A DNA stretch of 64,000 nt from Hygrophila difformis (Eukaryota > Streptophyta > Magnoliopsida > Lamiales > Acanthaceae): assembly GCA_030278955.1 (NCBI GenBank), contig JAOANR010000006.1, positions 55,394,915-55,458,914 on the forward strand, given 5' to 3'. Made by a program: the position numbers and the translations under genes. This document shows, piece by piece, positions 55,258 through 64,000 of this stretch. Positions within the stretch are counted from its first letter, which is position 1; every line of letters begins with the position of its first letter. Under the pieces are notes generated by a model that made no database searches, was not told the DNA's origin, and saw only the letters and a list, made by a program, of their open reading frames with translations.

Positions 55258-57795
55258 TGTAATACCCGAGAATTTTCCATCATAAAATAAAACAATAATT
55301 AAATAAATAGATAATAGATAAATAAATACCATAAATAAATAAATAAATCCAGCAAATAAAAGAAGTAAATAAAGATAAGGAAATGAGAAATGAGATTTTT
55401 ACTTAAAAAGGAATTAAAGGAATTTCATTAAATAAAAGGATGGATTAAAGGTAAATAAATGGTACACCAAAACCCGACACTAATGAACTCGAGGATTCGA
55501 GTCCAAAACATCCAATTAGACTGAGAATAAATTTAGAGAGAAAGTAGAAACCCGAATATACCCCGGGAATCGGAATTCGGGAGCATAGAGGGATAGAAAC
55601 CCGAAAGAGAGGCGGAAAAGCACGACGGATCGCACGACCCGCCCGGACCGAAGTCCAGGCGAAGTCGGCGCGGTGGCCGCGCGGTGGAGGGCGATTAGCG
55701 CGCCACGACCGCGCCACTTGACAGATTTGGTTGTTGCGTGAATCTCTCGCCCGAACGCGGATTTTTCGACTTTCGGTTGAACATCTCTCGACCCAAGACC
55801 TTTTAGGTCAGATGTGGACGCCCTAGGGATTGAGAAATCTATAAATAAGCCCCTTGGGAGCCCCAAACAAGTTTACAAAACCCTACAACCTTCTATACGT
55901 TCGAAACCCTAAATTCGGAGTCGACGGAAAGCACCAAACGGAGGCACCAGCTTTGGACGAAAATCCAAGGATCTCCAAACGTTGTGGTAAGCTTTAGTCC
56001 GACAAATCTTTTCACGTTTCAATCCGAAAACGGATTCTAACTTCGGTTCTTTTCTTTCTACACCCCGTATCGAATCTAGATCGTAGAACCCGACGAACGG
56101 AGAGGAGAAACGGTGATCTGGAAGCCACGCCTCCGAACTAGACATCCCCGACATTCATAGACACTGTAAGTTAACTCTTACATGGTTTTGGGATGAATTA
56201 AAACATTCAAAACTAAAAGATTATCAAGAAACCGTAAATCTGTCAATTCTTACTTTCTACCGGCGCAACAGATTTGTTGAATTTTTCCGAACCTTAAAAC
56301 GAACTCAAATGGAAAAACGTAAAACACGAAAAACGTTCCTAAGACTTAGATCTAGCTACTGTAAATTTTTGAGAATTTTTGGAATTGATTTGATATGTGA
56401 AAACCCATTGAAACCGAGCTGTTTAAATCTAGATCTTGAAATCTTGGACAGAACTTAGGAATGATCTTGATCGCGTTTTTGACATAGGATCTAGGCTGTT
56501 TTAGATCTTTGGCCAAACATGAAAGTTGTAGATAATTGTCTTAAGATGGTCTCTGTCAAATTTCATTAAATTTGGAGTTGATTTGCTATGGTAGAATTTG
56601 AAATCTTTAAACTGTGACATATAAAATTCGGACAGATTTGTTCTTATGCGAAAATTGACGTTTTTGACATATTTGGGTATCTCGGATTGAAAAAGTTAAA
56701 ACACGAAAGTTGTTCGTCTCGACGTTTCTGAGTCAGTAGTGAAATTTCAGAATTTTTGGAATTAAATCTGAATTTAGACGAATTTAAGAGTAAACGATGG
56801 TTGACCGAGTCAAATCTTGAAAAATCTTGTTGAAAAAGATTTTGAATGATATCGGAGCGGATAGCGTCCTGAAATAGTATATTTTGAGAAACTTACTAAA
56901 CTTGAGAAATTAGCCTTTAAGGTTTAAATGATTGGGAATTCCTTTGAAATAAAATACGCATGAAATACGATGCTTGCCAAAAGGAAATTGAAATATCCTG
57001 CTTGCCGAAAGGCAATGGAAATATCCTGCTTGCCGAAAGGCAATTGAAATATCTTGCTTGCCGAAAGGCAATTGAAATATACTGCTTGCCGAAAGGCAAT
57101 TGAAATATAAAACTTGCCGAATGGAAATTGAAATATAAACTTGAAACATGAGACATGAGATATGAAACTAGGAGACTCGAAAATTGTTCCTTCTGGATTA
57201 TGCTTTTAAATTATGTCCTATAATTATATTGTTTTGCAAATTATATTTATGATCTTATGAAATCTCTATCCTTTAAATTATGCCATTTAATTATTGTTAG
57301 ATAGATGAGTTAAATTATGTGGTGTTGTGCACATGTTTTCTTTAAATATTAAATAATGGCTTTGAAACCCCATAGTTATGTATGTGTTAACTTACTCAGC
57401 ACGTAGTGCTGACCAAAACCATATTTTCTTTTTCTTGTTCTTTCAGAGTTGAGAATTATGCATCGTCATATGCATACACGGGAAGTTTGGGATGATATAT
57501 TATTTTGAATTTTTGTATTAGACTAGATCTTTCATGAACGGGCCTGTTTAACCCGTGATTAGGCCATGTTGGCCCTATATTTAAATTCCGTTGCGAGTCA
57601 TATATGTAAATATTATTTTCCGCTGCAACTTTGATGTATTATTTTTAAACTATATATGAATGGGCTGTTTGAATGTTTTAAATTCCGAAAAACCATAGCC
57701 TTGCATCTCTTTAGTGAGCTCGGAGAAACCGTGTCTCGCTAGGGAGGTGTGGCGGTGACACCCCGACCTGGGTGACCAAAAACCGGGGTGTTACA
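55258..57795 (+). repeat. Element D 3' LTR (2538 bp)
   Basis: It matches the 5' LTR with few changes. It includes TATA near 55839, donor 56166, hairpin array 56973-57131, the inverted-loop hairpin 57396-57412 and the acceptor ending at 57446. Confidence 0.95.
56973..57131. repeat. CTTGCCGAAAGGCAA hairpin array, 3' LTR
   Basis: Copy of the array at 52362-52520 with all six units unchanged. Confidence 0.9.
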
Positions 57796-59740
57796 AAACC
57801 CGCCTTATATTTTGGGTTATTTAATTTTACACTTCTCTATAAATTTATGCATGATATTATTATGTAGATATTGTGGTCAATGATTATTTTGGGATCCTTC
57901 CCTTGGACATAGGAGTCTTGATTTTAATCAGATGTCTCACAATAAATTTCCAACAAAAATTCATTTATAAAATCCGGATCTGAGTAAGGGATAAATTCCA
58001 CAGTTATGACTAATTCATATCCGACTGGGGGTTGATTTTGGGAAATTAGAAGCAGAGTCAGCGATTAGGTCTCATCTAGACTGAAAGGGTCCGTGTTCTT
58101 ATTGAGAGTCTAGTACCTGTTTAGGGAATGATTTTCACATCGATTATTTTCCGAAATTGCTGTGTATTGGGAATCTAGTCTTAATTAACGCACCGAGATG
58201 GGATCCACTTGGATTCAAATACAGTGTGTTAGATAGTTCTAGAGGAACAATACATAGGCCTTGGTTATTTTCTAAGATAGGGTTGAGTATTCTTTCAACT
58301 GCTATCCTCTTCTGCCAAAGCCTATTTTTGAGTCCTGAGTGAGTGCATCCGGAACGAACTAATTTATTAGTTCGTTTCATTAGTTTGTATCTCATAACCA
58401 CCCGACGGGAAGTGAACACTGCGAGCGGTTCACCGAGAATAGGGAATTCTTGATCCACATCCGGTCATTCTGACTGGGGGCTTTCTTTTACTACCAGGGT
58501 CAGACTTTCAAAAACCTCCGAGTGATAGGATTTTAAATGCTTTCTTTACCGCTTTCTTTTACCGCTTTCTTTTAACTGCTTTCGTTAGAGGTCACTCGGT
58601 TGTATTGAGAGTTGCGTAACTGCTACTAGAACTGAGAGTTAAGGGATAGTTCAGTGCTTGATTAGAATTTTTGGGTGTGACATGGGGGAATGATGGCAGT
58701 ACTTGACACTTCAATAAATGATTTGTTGGGTGTTGCTTGTCCACCACAGATTAATAATATGCCTCAGCATGGCCATGTGAGGGCAGTTGTGAGTCTGTGG
58801 TATCTTAGAATTTGTTGCCTTAAGAGCATGTAAACTCTTACTGTAAGTACCTGTCTGTTAAAGGGAACATGGTATAGAGAGCATGAGAGTTAGCTAACTG
58901 ATGGATTATCCCAAACTAAGATCTGTGTAACAAAAATGGAAGTTTAATTGTGTTTCATCTGAATCTTGTCCAATTTTTATTATTTTCTTCTTGTCCCTTC
59001 TGTCTCATTTTAAATCTGCTTTCTTAGAATAATCGTAATCGCTTTCTTAGATTAATTTTATTGCTTTCTTAGATTAAATTTAATTCGCTTTCTAGAATAA
59101 TTTTATCTGCTTTATTTTGATTGCTTTCATAGCTTAGTTTAAATTATGTCAAGTAGTTGATAATTAAAACACAAACTTGAATCGAGTAACCGAGTGGAAA
59201 ATCTTAGTAAATGACGTGGGCCCTGCTTCCATCGCACATCCTCCAGTGAACGATCCGGTACTTACTATAAATACTGCAATTTTTGACTCCGTGCGCTTTC
59301 GGGGGCACAGTTTCTTAACACGAGTAAATAAAAACGTGATTTTTCGGAAAATACTCATGTAGTGGGAATCTGCCGAAAGTTTCATGGCAGGGAATCTCAT
59401 GACATGAAATCATGAGAAGTATCATGGCACATATGCCGGGGACCCTCAGTGTGACAGGCTGAAGGTCAATCTATCCCGGTTGTACCATGAGACTTGTCAA
59501 AAGTTTCATGACATGAGAGGACTGCAGCGCCATTTGAAATTAAAGCACCCCACCTGAGTAATAAAAAAGTGGAATATATCCTTAAACCCCTTTCCCACGA
59601 TTCATAACTCTTTTCGTCTAACAAATTCAAACCTGATATATTTTATAAAAATATACTCGTGTTAGTGAAATTTGTCAAAAGTTTCAGTCATCACTAATCC
59701 GGATATTGTCACTAATCAAGTTTCGATCTACGGCACAATC

Positions 59741-60980
59741 TCTTGATATTAATGTTTCTAATTATTACTGCTGTGAATGAGCACATTGATAATTTGAGTA
59801 CTGAAATTGAAGGACGATTGAAACTCCAAGATGAAGCCCTAGGGACACGGTTAATGCAACGAGTTGATCGTAGACTGGAAGATGCTTTCTATCCTTCTAC
59901 ATCCAGCCCGCATAATGCATCTGGAAGCATCAGCCGGGTTCAAGAAGCGGATATGAATGAAGTCGAGGAGGCAATAGCTGAAAGGAATGACTAATTCGGA
60001 ATGTTTGACTGAAGGCAAGGACCACCTGGCCGAAGGGCAACACCAACCAGAATCATTACACCAACTCATGTGGATCCGCAAGACAACTGAATCAATGACC
60101 CACTGGCTATGCATCCACCCGTACCTCGAGGGATTCCAATACCGCCCCCTTCAGTACCAAGACAAGAATGGGATCAACCTGATAATGATAATGATGCTCA
60201 ACAATTGGATGATGACTTAAAATGCCTAAAATTCACAATTCCAATTTTTAAAGGCACCAATGATCCAAATGAATTTAATGACTAGAGTGACACCAATTTT
60301 TAAAGGCATCCATGATCCAAACGAATTTAAGAAATATGCTCTATCATGGGATCTATTAATGCAAGTTATGGAGAGAAGGTTTGTGCCTCCAAGCTACAAG
60401 CCGGATCTTTAATATAGAGTTGTCAGCTTGACCCAAGGAAGCAGAACTGTTGAAGAGTATTATCGAGAAATGGAGATGTTAATGATGCAAGCCCAATTCA
60501 ATGAGGAACTGCGCATAATACTTCCCCGATTCTTCCGAGGGTTGAGGCAAGAGATACATGATGAAATGGACATACGAGGATACCAAGATATCACTGATTT
60601 GGTACGAAAGGCAAGCAAGTTTGAGGCCCAACTGAAGAGGAAAACACCTCGACCACCTGCCGTTTCTGGAAGTTACAACCCAAGCAAACCTTGGTTAATC
60701 CGACCACCCGGGAGAACAGATAGTCCCAAACAACAACCGTAACAAGGTCGGGATGATAAATGCTACAAGCCGAAGAATTGGGAAGGAATTTCCGGACTTA
60801 CAATTGGGATGACCGAAACCGGGCGCTGGGCCGAGAACAACATCCACCCGCCAAGGATAAAAGAGAAGTCAATTGTTGGAAATGTGGCAAAAAGGGCCAC
60901 TACGCGAATGAATGCAACAATCCGAAACGATTGGCCATACTCAATACTGGCAAGGAGATACATGATGAAATGCACATATA
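59741..60980 (+). pseudogene. Element A gag, 3' piece
   Basis: This continues the gag that was cut at 29268 by element B. Recognisable parts are the coiled region (LMQRVDRRLEDAFY), a broken gag core with an internal duplication of PIFKGTNDPNEF at 60240-60330 and loss of the WW segment, VEEYYREMEMLMMQAQF, and an intact zinc knuckle CWKCGKKGHYANEC. Several stops and frameshifts occur. The sequence ends abruptly at about 60980 with no protease, so element A is truncated. Confidence 0.85.
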
Positions 60981-60999
60981 GTTGTTGGAAAAATCGCAT

Positions 61000-61639
61000 A
61001 TGTTTGCTAATCTGAAAATATAGGCTTTAAATTTAACAACAATTATAGGAAAGCTGAAATTTACCCATGCATTGTATGTCCACTACCCGCCAAAAATGAG
61101 ATAATGGCTTACGACGGAATAAAAGCCATGGCCTAAAACTGAAATAAAGGTCAATACTAAGGAGAATATGTGTCATAGATGGGTAAAATTTTAGACGTGG
61201 TAAAATTTTAGACGGGTAAAATTTTATTACTGCGAGCAGGCAGTAAAATTTTATTACTGAGAGCACAATTTATTACTGCAGTAATAAATTTTGTTACTGC
61301 AGTAATAAGGATCCATTTAGTAATAAGGAGAATATTGTTCTCACCGGGACCTAGCTTAGTATGAAATGTCTCCAGTTATGCAGACATCTCTTTTATTTCA
61401 GTGGACCTAAAGTTTTGTGTTACGCAGGCAGTAACATTTTATACGCAGCCATTTAGAATATTAGAGCCATTTATTACTGTCTAGCTTGTTCTCCAGTTAC
61501 GCAGACATCTCATTTAGTAATATATGTTACTGCAGGAAACCCGTTAAAGATGGAGAATCATACGGTTCTCCTTCTTTTAGACGGGTAAAATTTTGTGTGC
61601 CTGTGAAGTAATAAGGAGAATATATGTTCTGCGATGATA
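61000..61639. repeat. Patchwork of MITE-family fragments
   Basis: GGGTAAAATTTTA, TTATTACTGCAGTAATAA and TAATAAGGAGAATATTGTTC motifs recur several times and in both orientations. The stretch near 61578-61625 matches the inverse of 668-715. CAGTGGACCTA also occurs at both loci. It seems to be two or more rearranged copies of one short element. No ORF is supported. Confidence 0.55.
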
Positions 61640-62198
61640 TCAAGGTTTGTCCATGCATTTTCCCGGTGATTTATTTTTAAAAATTCCGTTAATCTAGGCT
61701 GAGCTAGATCTCCACGTAAGTAGAGGGTGAGTGCTCTACAGAGTGTCCCTCTATCTTGAAATTTCGTGCCCGAGTGGACGAAATGTGATATATTGTGAAA
61801 TTGTGCCAAAACGGCCATTGTGAAATTAGTCTACACTCTCGGGTGTATCCGTATGGTTTACTCGAGGCTCCGGAGTGGTACTGTGTATGGCGCGATACTC
61901 GGATTGGTTCGGCAATTCTGAAACTTGATACATGAGAAACGAGATACTTGAGATATATGGTTGTGGCGTCCTCTTCTTAGTTAACGGGAGAAAATTTAAA
62001 AGACTTAAATTTTTATTTATTTATTTATGTCGTTAATTATGCATTTTAAATTATGACTTTAAATTTATGCCTATGCCTTAAATCATCAATTTTACCATTA
62101 GCCTTGCATCTCTCAAGTGAGCTCGAATGAAGTCGTGTCTTGCTTGGGAGGTGTGGCGGTGGCATCCCGGCCTGGGTGATCAAATCCGGGGTGTTACA
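61640..62198 (+). repeat. LTR 3' fragment of the TR-GAG1/solo-LTR type
   Basis: It shares CTAGGCTGAGC, CCTCTTCTTAGTTAACGGGA, TTAGCCTTGCATCTC and the end AAATCCGGGGTGTTACA with the solo LTR. It keeps hairpins (ATTTCGT at 61761 with ACGAAAT at 61778; TGCCAAAACGGC at 61804) but has an internal deletion near 62090 and lacks the LTR start. Confidence 0.75.
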
Positions 62199-62599
62199 CA
62201 TATGGATGTTGAGATTCTATGGCTCTGTGGATTTCTCATTCAACCTCGTCGCAGAACTTCATCGAATTTGGAATCGCCTTAAACAACTCATCGAGATTGG
62301 TCTGATGTCCGTTTGTTGCTACTCCGACTCCATGAAGCCTTGAACCTTATTCGGCTTTGGGGTTAATCCTCAGCGGTCTCTTCCCATTGCTAAAGAATAT
62401 CCAGGGTATTATGACTCCCAACCTTGTTTTTCGTTGGTTCAACATCTTGAAGGGAATTATGTGGCTGATTTGCTGGCCAAGATCGGGGCTAGGTCCGAGG
62501 AGTTCTTCAGTACTTGGGTCTTTGCTCCTGAATGTTGTCCACTCTCTGCTTACGGCGGATATGGGTGGGACGGTTCCCGCATTACCGATCGTTTTTATT
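62199..62599 (+). pseudogene. RNase H domain fragment, copy 1
   Basis: In changing frames it shows an RNase H C-terminal region of the plant LINE type: CCYSDSMK (catalytic Asp segment) and LVQHLEGNYVADLLAKIGAR (helix with the final Asp). A frameshift falls near 62340. It begins exactly at the LTR end and is duplicated at 62888-63288. It is not the same sequence as the LINE at 11746-15312. Confidence 0.6.
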
Positions 62600-62887
62600 A
62601 TTTTCTGCATGAGACTGCATACGGGCCTGTTAACCCGTGTTTTGGTCATGTCGGCCCTATATTTTATTTCCGCTGCATAAACTTACATTTCCGCTGCGTA
62701 GACTTGATAAGTATCGTATATGGATGATTATTATTTTTAAATATACGTACTTCCGGACTTGGTTGTTTTTAAATTATTTTATACCATTAGCCTTGCATCT
62801 CTCAAGTGAGCTCAAATGAAGTTGTGTCTTGCTTGGGAGGTGTGGCGGTGGCATCCCGGCCTGGGTGATCAAATCCGGGGTGTTACA
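62600..62887 (+). repeat. LTR 3' fragment, second copy
   Basis: It runs from CTGCATGAGACTGCATACGG to CCGGGGTGTTACA. It includes the GCCTGTTAACCCG and TTTCCGCTGC blocks typical of LTR ends here, which the 61640-62198 fragment has lost. Confidence 0.75.
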
Positions 62888-63288
62888 CATATGGATGTTG
62901 AGATTCTCTGGCTCTGTGGATTTCTCATTCAACCTCGTCGCAGAACTTCATCGAATTTGGAATCGCCTTAAACAACTCATCGAGATTGGTATGATGTCCG
63001 TTTGTTGCTACTCGGACTCCATGAAGCCTTGAACCTTATTCGGCTTTGGGGTTAATCCTCAGCGGTCTCTTCCCATTGCTAAAGAATATCCAGGGTATTC
63101 TGACTCCCAACCTTGTCTTCCATTGGTTCAACATCTTGAAGGGAATTATGTGGCTGATTTGCTGGCCAAGATCGGGGCTAGGTCCGAGGAGTTCTTCAGT
63201 ACTTGGGTCTTTGCTCCTGAATGTTGTCCACTCTCTGTTTGCGGTGGATATTGGTGGGACGGTTCCCGCATTACCGATCGTTTTTATT
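62888..63288 (+). pseudogene. RNase H domain fragment, copy 2
   Basis: Near-identical copy of 62199-62599 at an offset of 689 bp (ending ACCGATCGTTTTTATT in both). The copies differ by scattered substitutions. Beyond this point the sequences diverge. Confidence 0.65.
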
Positions 63289-63420
63289 TGTTGATTCTCA
63301 CCCCACGCGGCCACCCCCCCTCCCCCCCCAAAAAAAAAAAGAAAGTCTGTAGCTTTTTCTAATCTTTTCGTTCCCGATGCTCTGCGTCCTTTGATTAAAA
63401 AAAAAGAAGAAAAAATGTAC
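63289..63420. repeat. Low-complexity C-run, A-run and A/G-rich tract
   Basis: CCCCCCCTCCCCCCCC is followed by an A-run, and a second A/G-rich run lies near 63398-63415. The second run may be a LINE-type tail after the RNase H fragment, but no target duplication is visible. Confidence 0.5.
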
Positions 63421-64000
63421 GTCCAAAGCGGGTAGGCCACTGGTCATTAATTTAGATTCGTTAAAAAATTTAAAAATTTTAAAGGGTTTATGCCATAAAA
63501 GCTGTAAGAAAGACTCGTTAGGGGAACCACAATTCAGGGATGTTTGTTAAACATAATGATGTTTTGTTATTGTTGTCCCTTTTGATTTTCCCCTTAGACC
63601 CCCTGCTTACATTTCAGATCTAGGTCTGAATAATGCTAATTTGAATTTGAAACCCGAAACAGCCCAGAAAATGTCTCATCAGTAAAAGTAATAAGAGGAT
63701 TGCAGACTTAATGTTTATGATAATATTTTCATAACAAAGGACAATCGGACCCATAACACATAATCAGAAATTTAACACGACCAAAAGAATAATAGGAGAT
63801 GGCAAGTACCTAGTAAGACATCACGACATATAAGTTTTTTCGCATATAAAAACCAGTGTTTTAAAACTTTTTTGAAATAATTAATATCTTTTATCAAAAC
63901 AAATGGAGAATAGGACTAAAACTGCTGAAAACCCTAAAACAGATTTGTTTAAAACAGAATCTATTAAAAACACAGAAACAAGGTTTGTTATTGTACCTTA
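63421..64000. other. Unassigned AT-rich DNA
   Basis: No ORF, terminal repeat or known motif is recognised up to the window end. Confidence 0.35.

Larger units (their letters stand above)
50647..57795 (+). mobile_element. Element D: gag-only LTR retrotransposon
   Basis: The LTRs are 50647-53183 and 55258-57795, nearly identical. Flanks are AATCC (50642-50646) and AAACC (57796-57800); the undisturbed C LTR1 has AAACC at this place (CTGTCTAAACCCGCC), so one base changed. The internal 2.07 kb has a primer site, one gag and a polypurine tract and no pol. It is the youngest insertion of the nest. Confidence 0.95.
38216..59686 (+). mobile_element. Element C: protein-less retrotransposon with 5.8-kb LTRs, target duplication GTCAT
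   Basis: GTCAT lies at 38211-38215 and 59687-59691. The LTRs are 38216-44017 and 46711-59686 (the second contains D), starting TGATAATGGCC and ending AGTTTCA. The 2.7-kb internal part has no gag or pol. The primer site matches tRNA-Asp, as in Athila-type Ty3/gypsy elements, which fits a non-autonomous (LARD-like) derivative of that lineage. The lineage is inferred from the primer site only. Confidence 0.92.
46711..59686 (+). repeat. Element C 3' LTR, split by element D
   Basis: LTR sequence covers 46711-50646 and 57801-59686, about 5.8 kb in total. It matches LTR1 apart from scattered substitutions and small indels, including an extra word of about 20 bp near 49563-49582. The D insertion interrupts it at CTTCTGTCTAA. 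Confidence 0.93.
29274..59735 (+). mobile_element. Element B: full-length but dead Ty3/gypsy element, target duplication CAATC
   Basis: CAATC lies at 29269-29273 and 59736-59740. The element has LTR1 (29274-30611), primer site, leader, gag-pro, RT, RNase H, integrase, polypurine tract and LTR2 (36905-59735, which contains element C). RT before integrase places it in Ty3/gypsy. The coding region carries several stops and frameshifts. It interrupts the gag of element A. The clade is uncertain; the C-terminal GPVSKQKAKKF tail overlapping the LTR recalls chromoviruses. Confidence 0.95.
36905..59735 (+). repeat. Element B 3' LTR, split by element C
   Basis: LTR sequence covers 36905-38215 and 59692-59735. 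Element C lies between, flanked by GTCAT. The part before the break matches LTR1 closely, including the word array at 37310-37760 and the TATA box at 37805. LTR2 has one extra word unit near 37320 that LTR1 lacks. Confidence 0.92.

Overview
The window looks like repeat-packed heterochromatin of a flowering plant, probably a eudicot. The evidence is nested LTR retrotransposons with plant-type gag-pol, an L1-type LINE with a plant-style RNase H tail, a plant mobile domain pseudogene, and primer-binding sites matching plant initiator tRNA-Met and tRNA-Asp. I found no convincing intact host gene and no tRNA, rRNA or CRISPR array. The species cannot be named from this sequence.

Layout. 1-2.7 kb holds a small unidentified ORF, a MITE-like inverted repeat, a broken plant-mobile-domain gene on the minus strand and an LTR-like promoter block. 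2.7-7.3 kb is element E, a Ty3/gypsy element on the minus strand (pro and gag pseudogenes, leader, primer site, part of an LTR). It is interrupted by a solo LTR at 7317-10077 with target duplication ATTCC. 10.6-17.6 kb is element F (minus strand): a coiled-coil ORF, primer site and one LTR that is split by a 5'-truncated LINE (11746-15312, 17-bp target duplication). 18.3-61 kb is one nest. Element A has its LTR split by a gag-only element (TR-GAG1, 18617-26946, duplication CTGAA). Its gag is split by element B (29274-59735, duplication CAATC). B's 3' LTR is split by element C (38216-59686, duplication GTCAT), a protein-less element with 5.8-kb LTRs. C's 3' LTR is split by D (50647-57795, duplication AATCC/AAACC), a second gag-only element. 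The insertion order A, then B, then C, then D follows directly. 61-64 kb holds MITE-family fragments and a tandem duplication of an LTR end fused to an RNase H fragment.

How the parts relate. A, B and E share a related gag and the tRNA-Met primer site. TR-GAG1 and D share a different gag and LTR ends like those of the solo LTR and F. Neither gag-only element encodes protease, RT or integrase, so they must have depended on a helper element. B is the only element with a full gag-pro-RT-RNaseH-IN order, and it is broken at many points, including the RT active site.

The most unusual signal is in the non-coding DNA. Each of four families (E, A, B, C) carries its own short word together with its reverse complement, repeated many times both upstream of the TATA box and in the transcribed leader. 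The word differs between families but is the same on both sides within a family. The other group (solo LTR, TR-GAG1, D) instead carries arrays of hairpins inside an intron-like part of the LTR, some with compensating stem changes around a fixed loop. A hairpin also lies next to the polypurine tract in every element where the tract is visible, and these hairpin-tract modules are duplicated in three elements.
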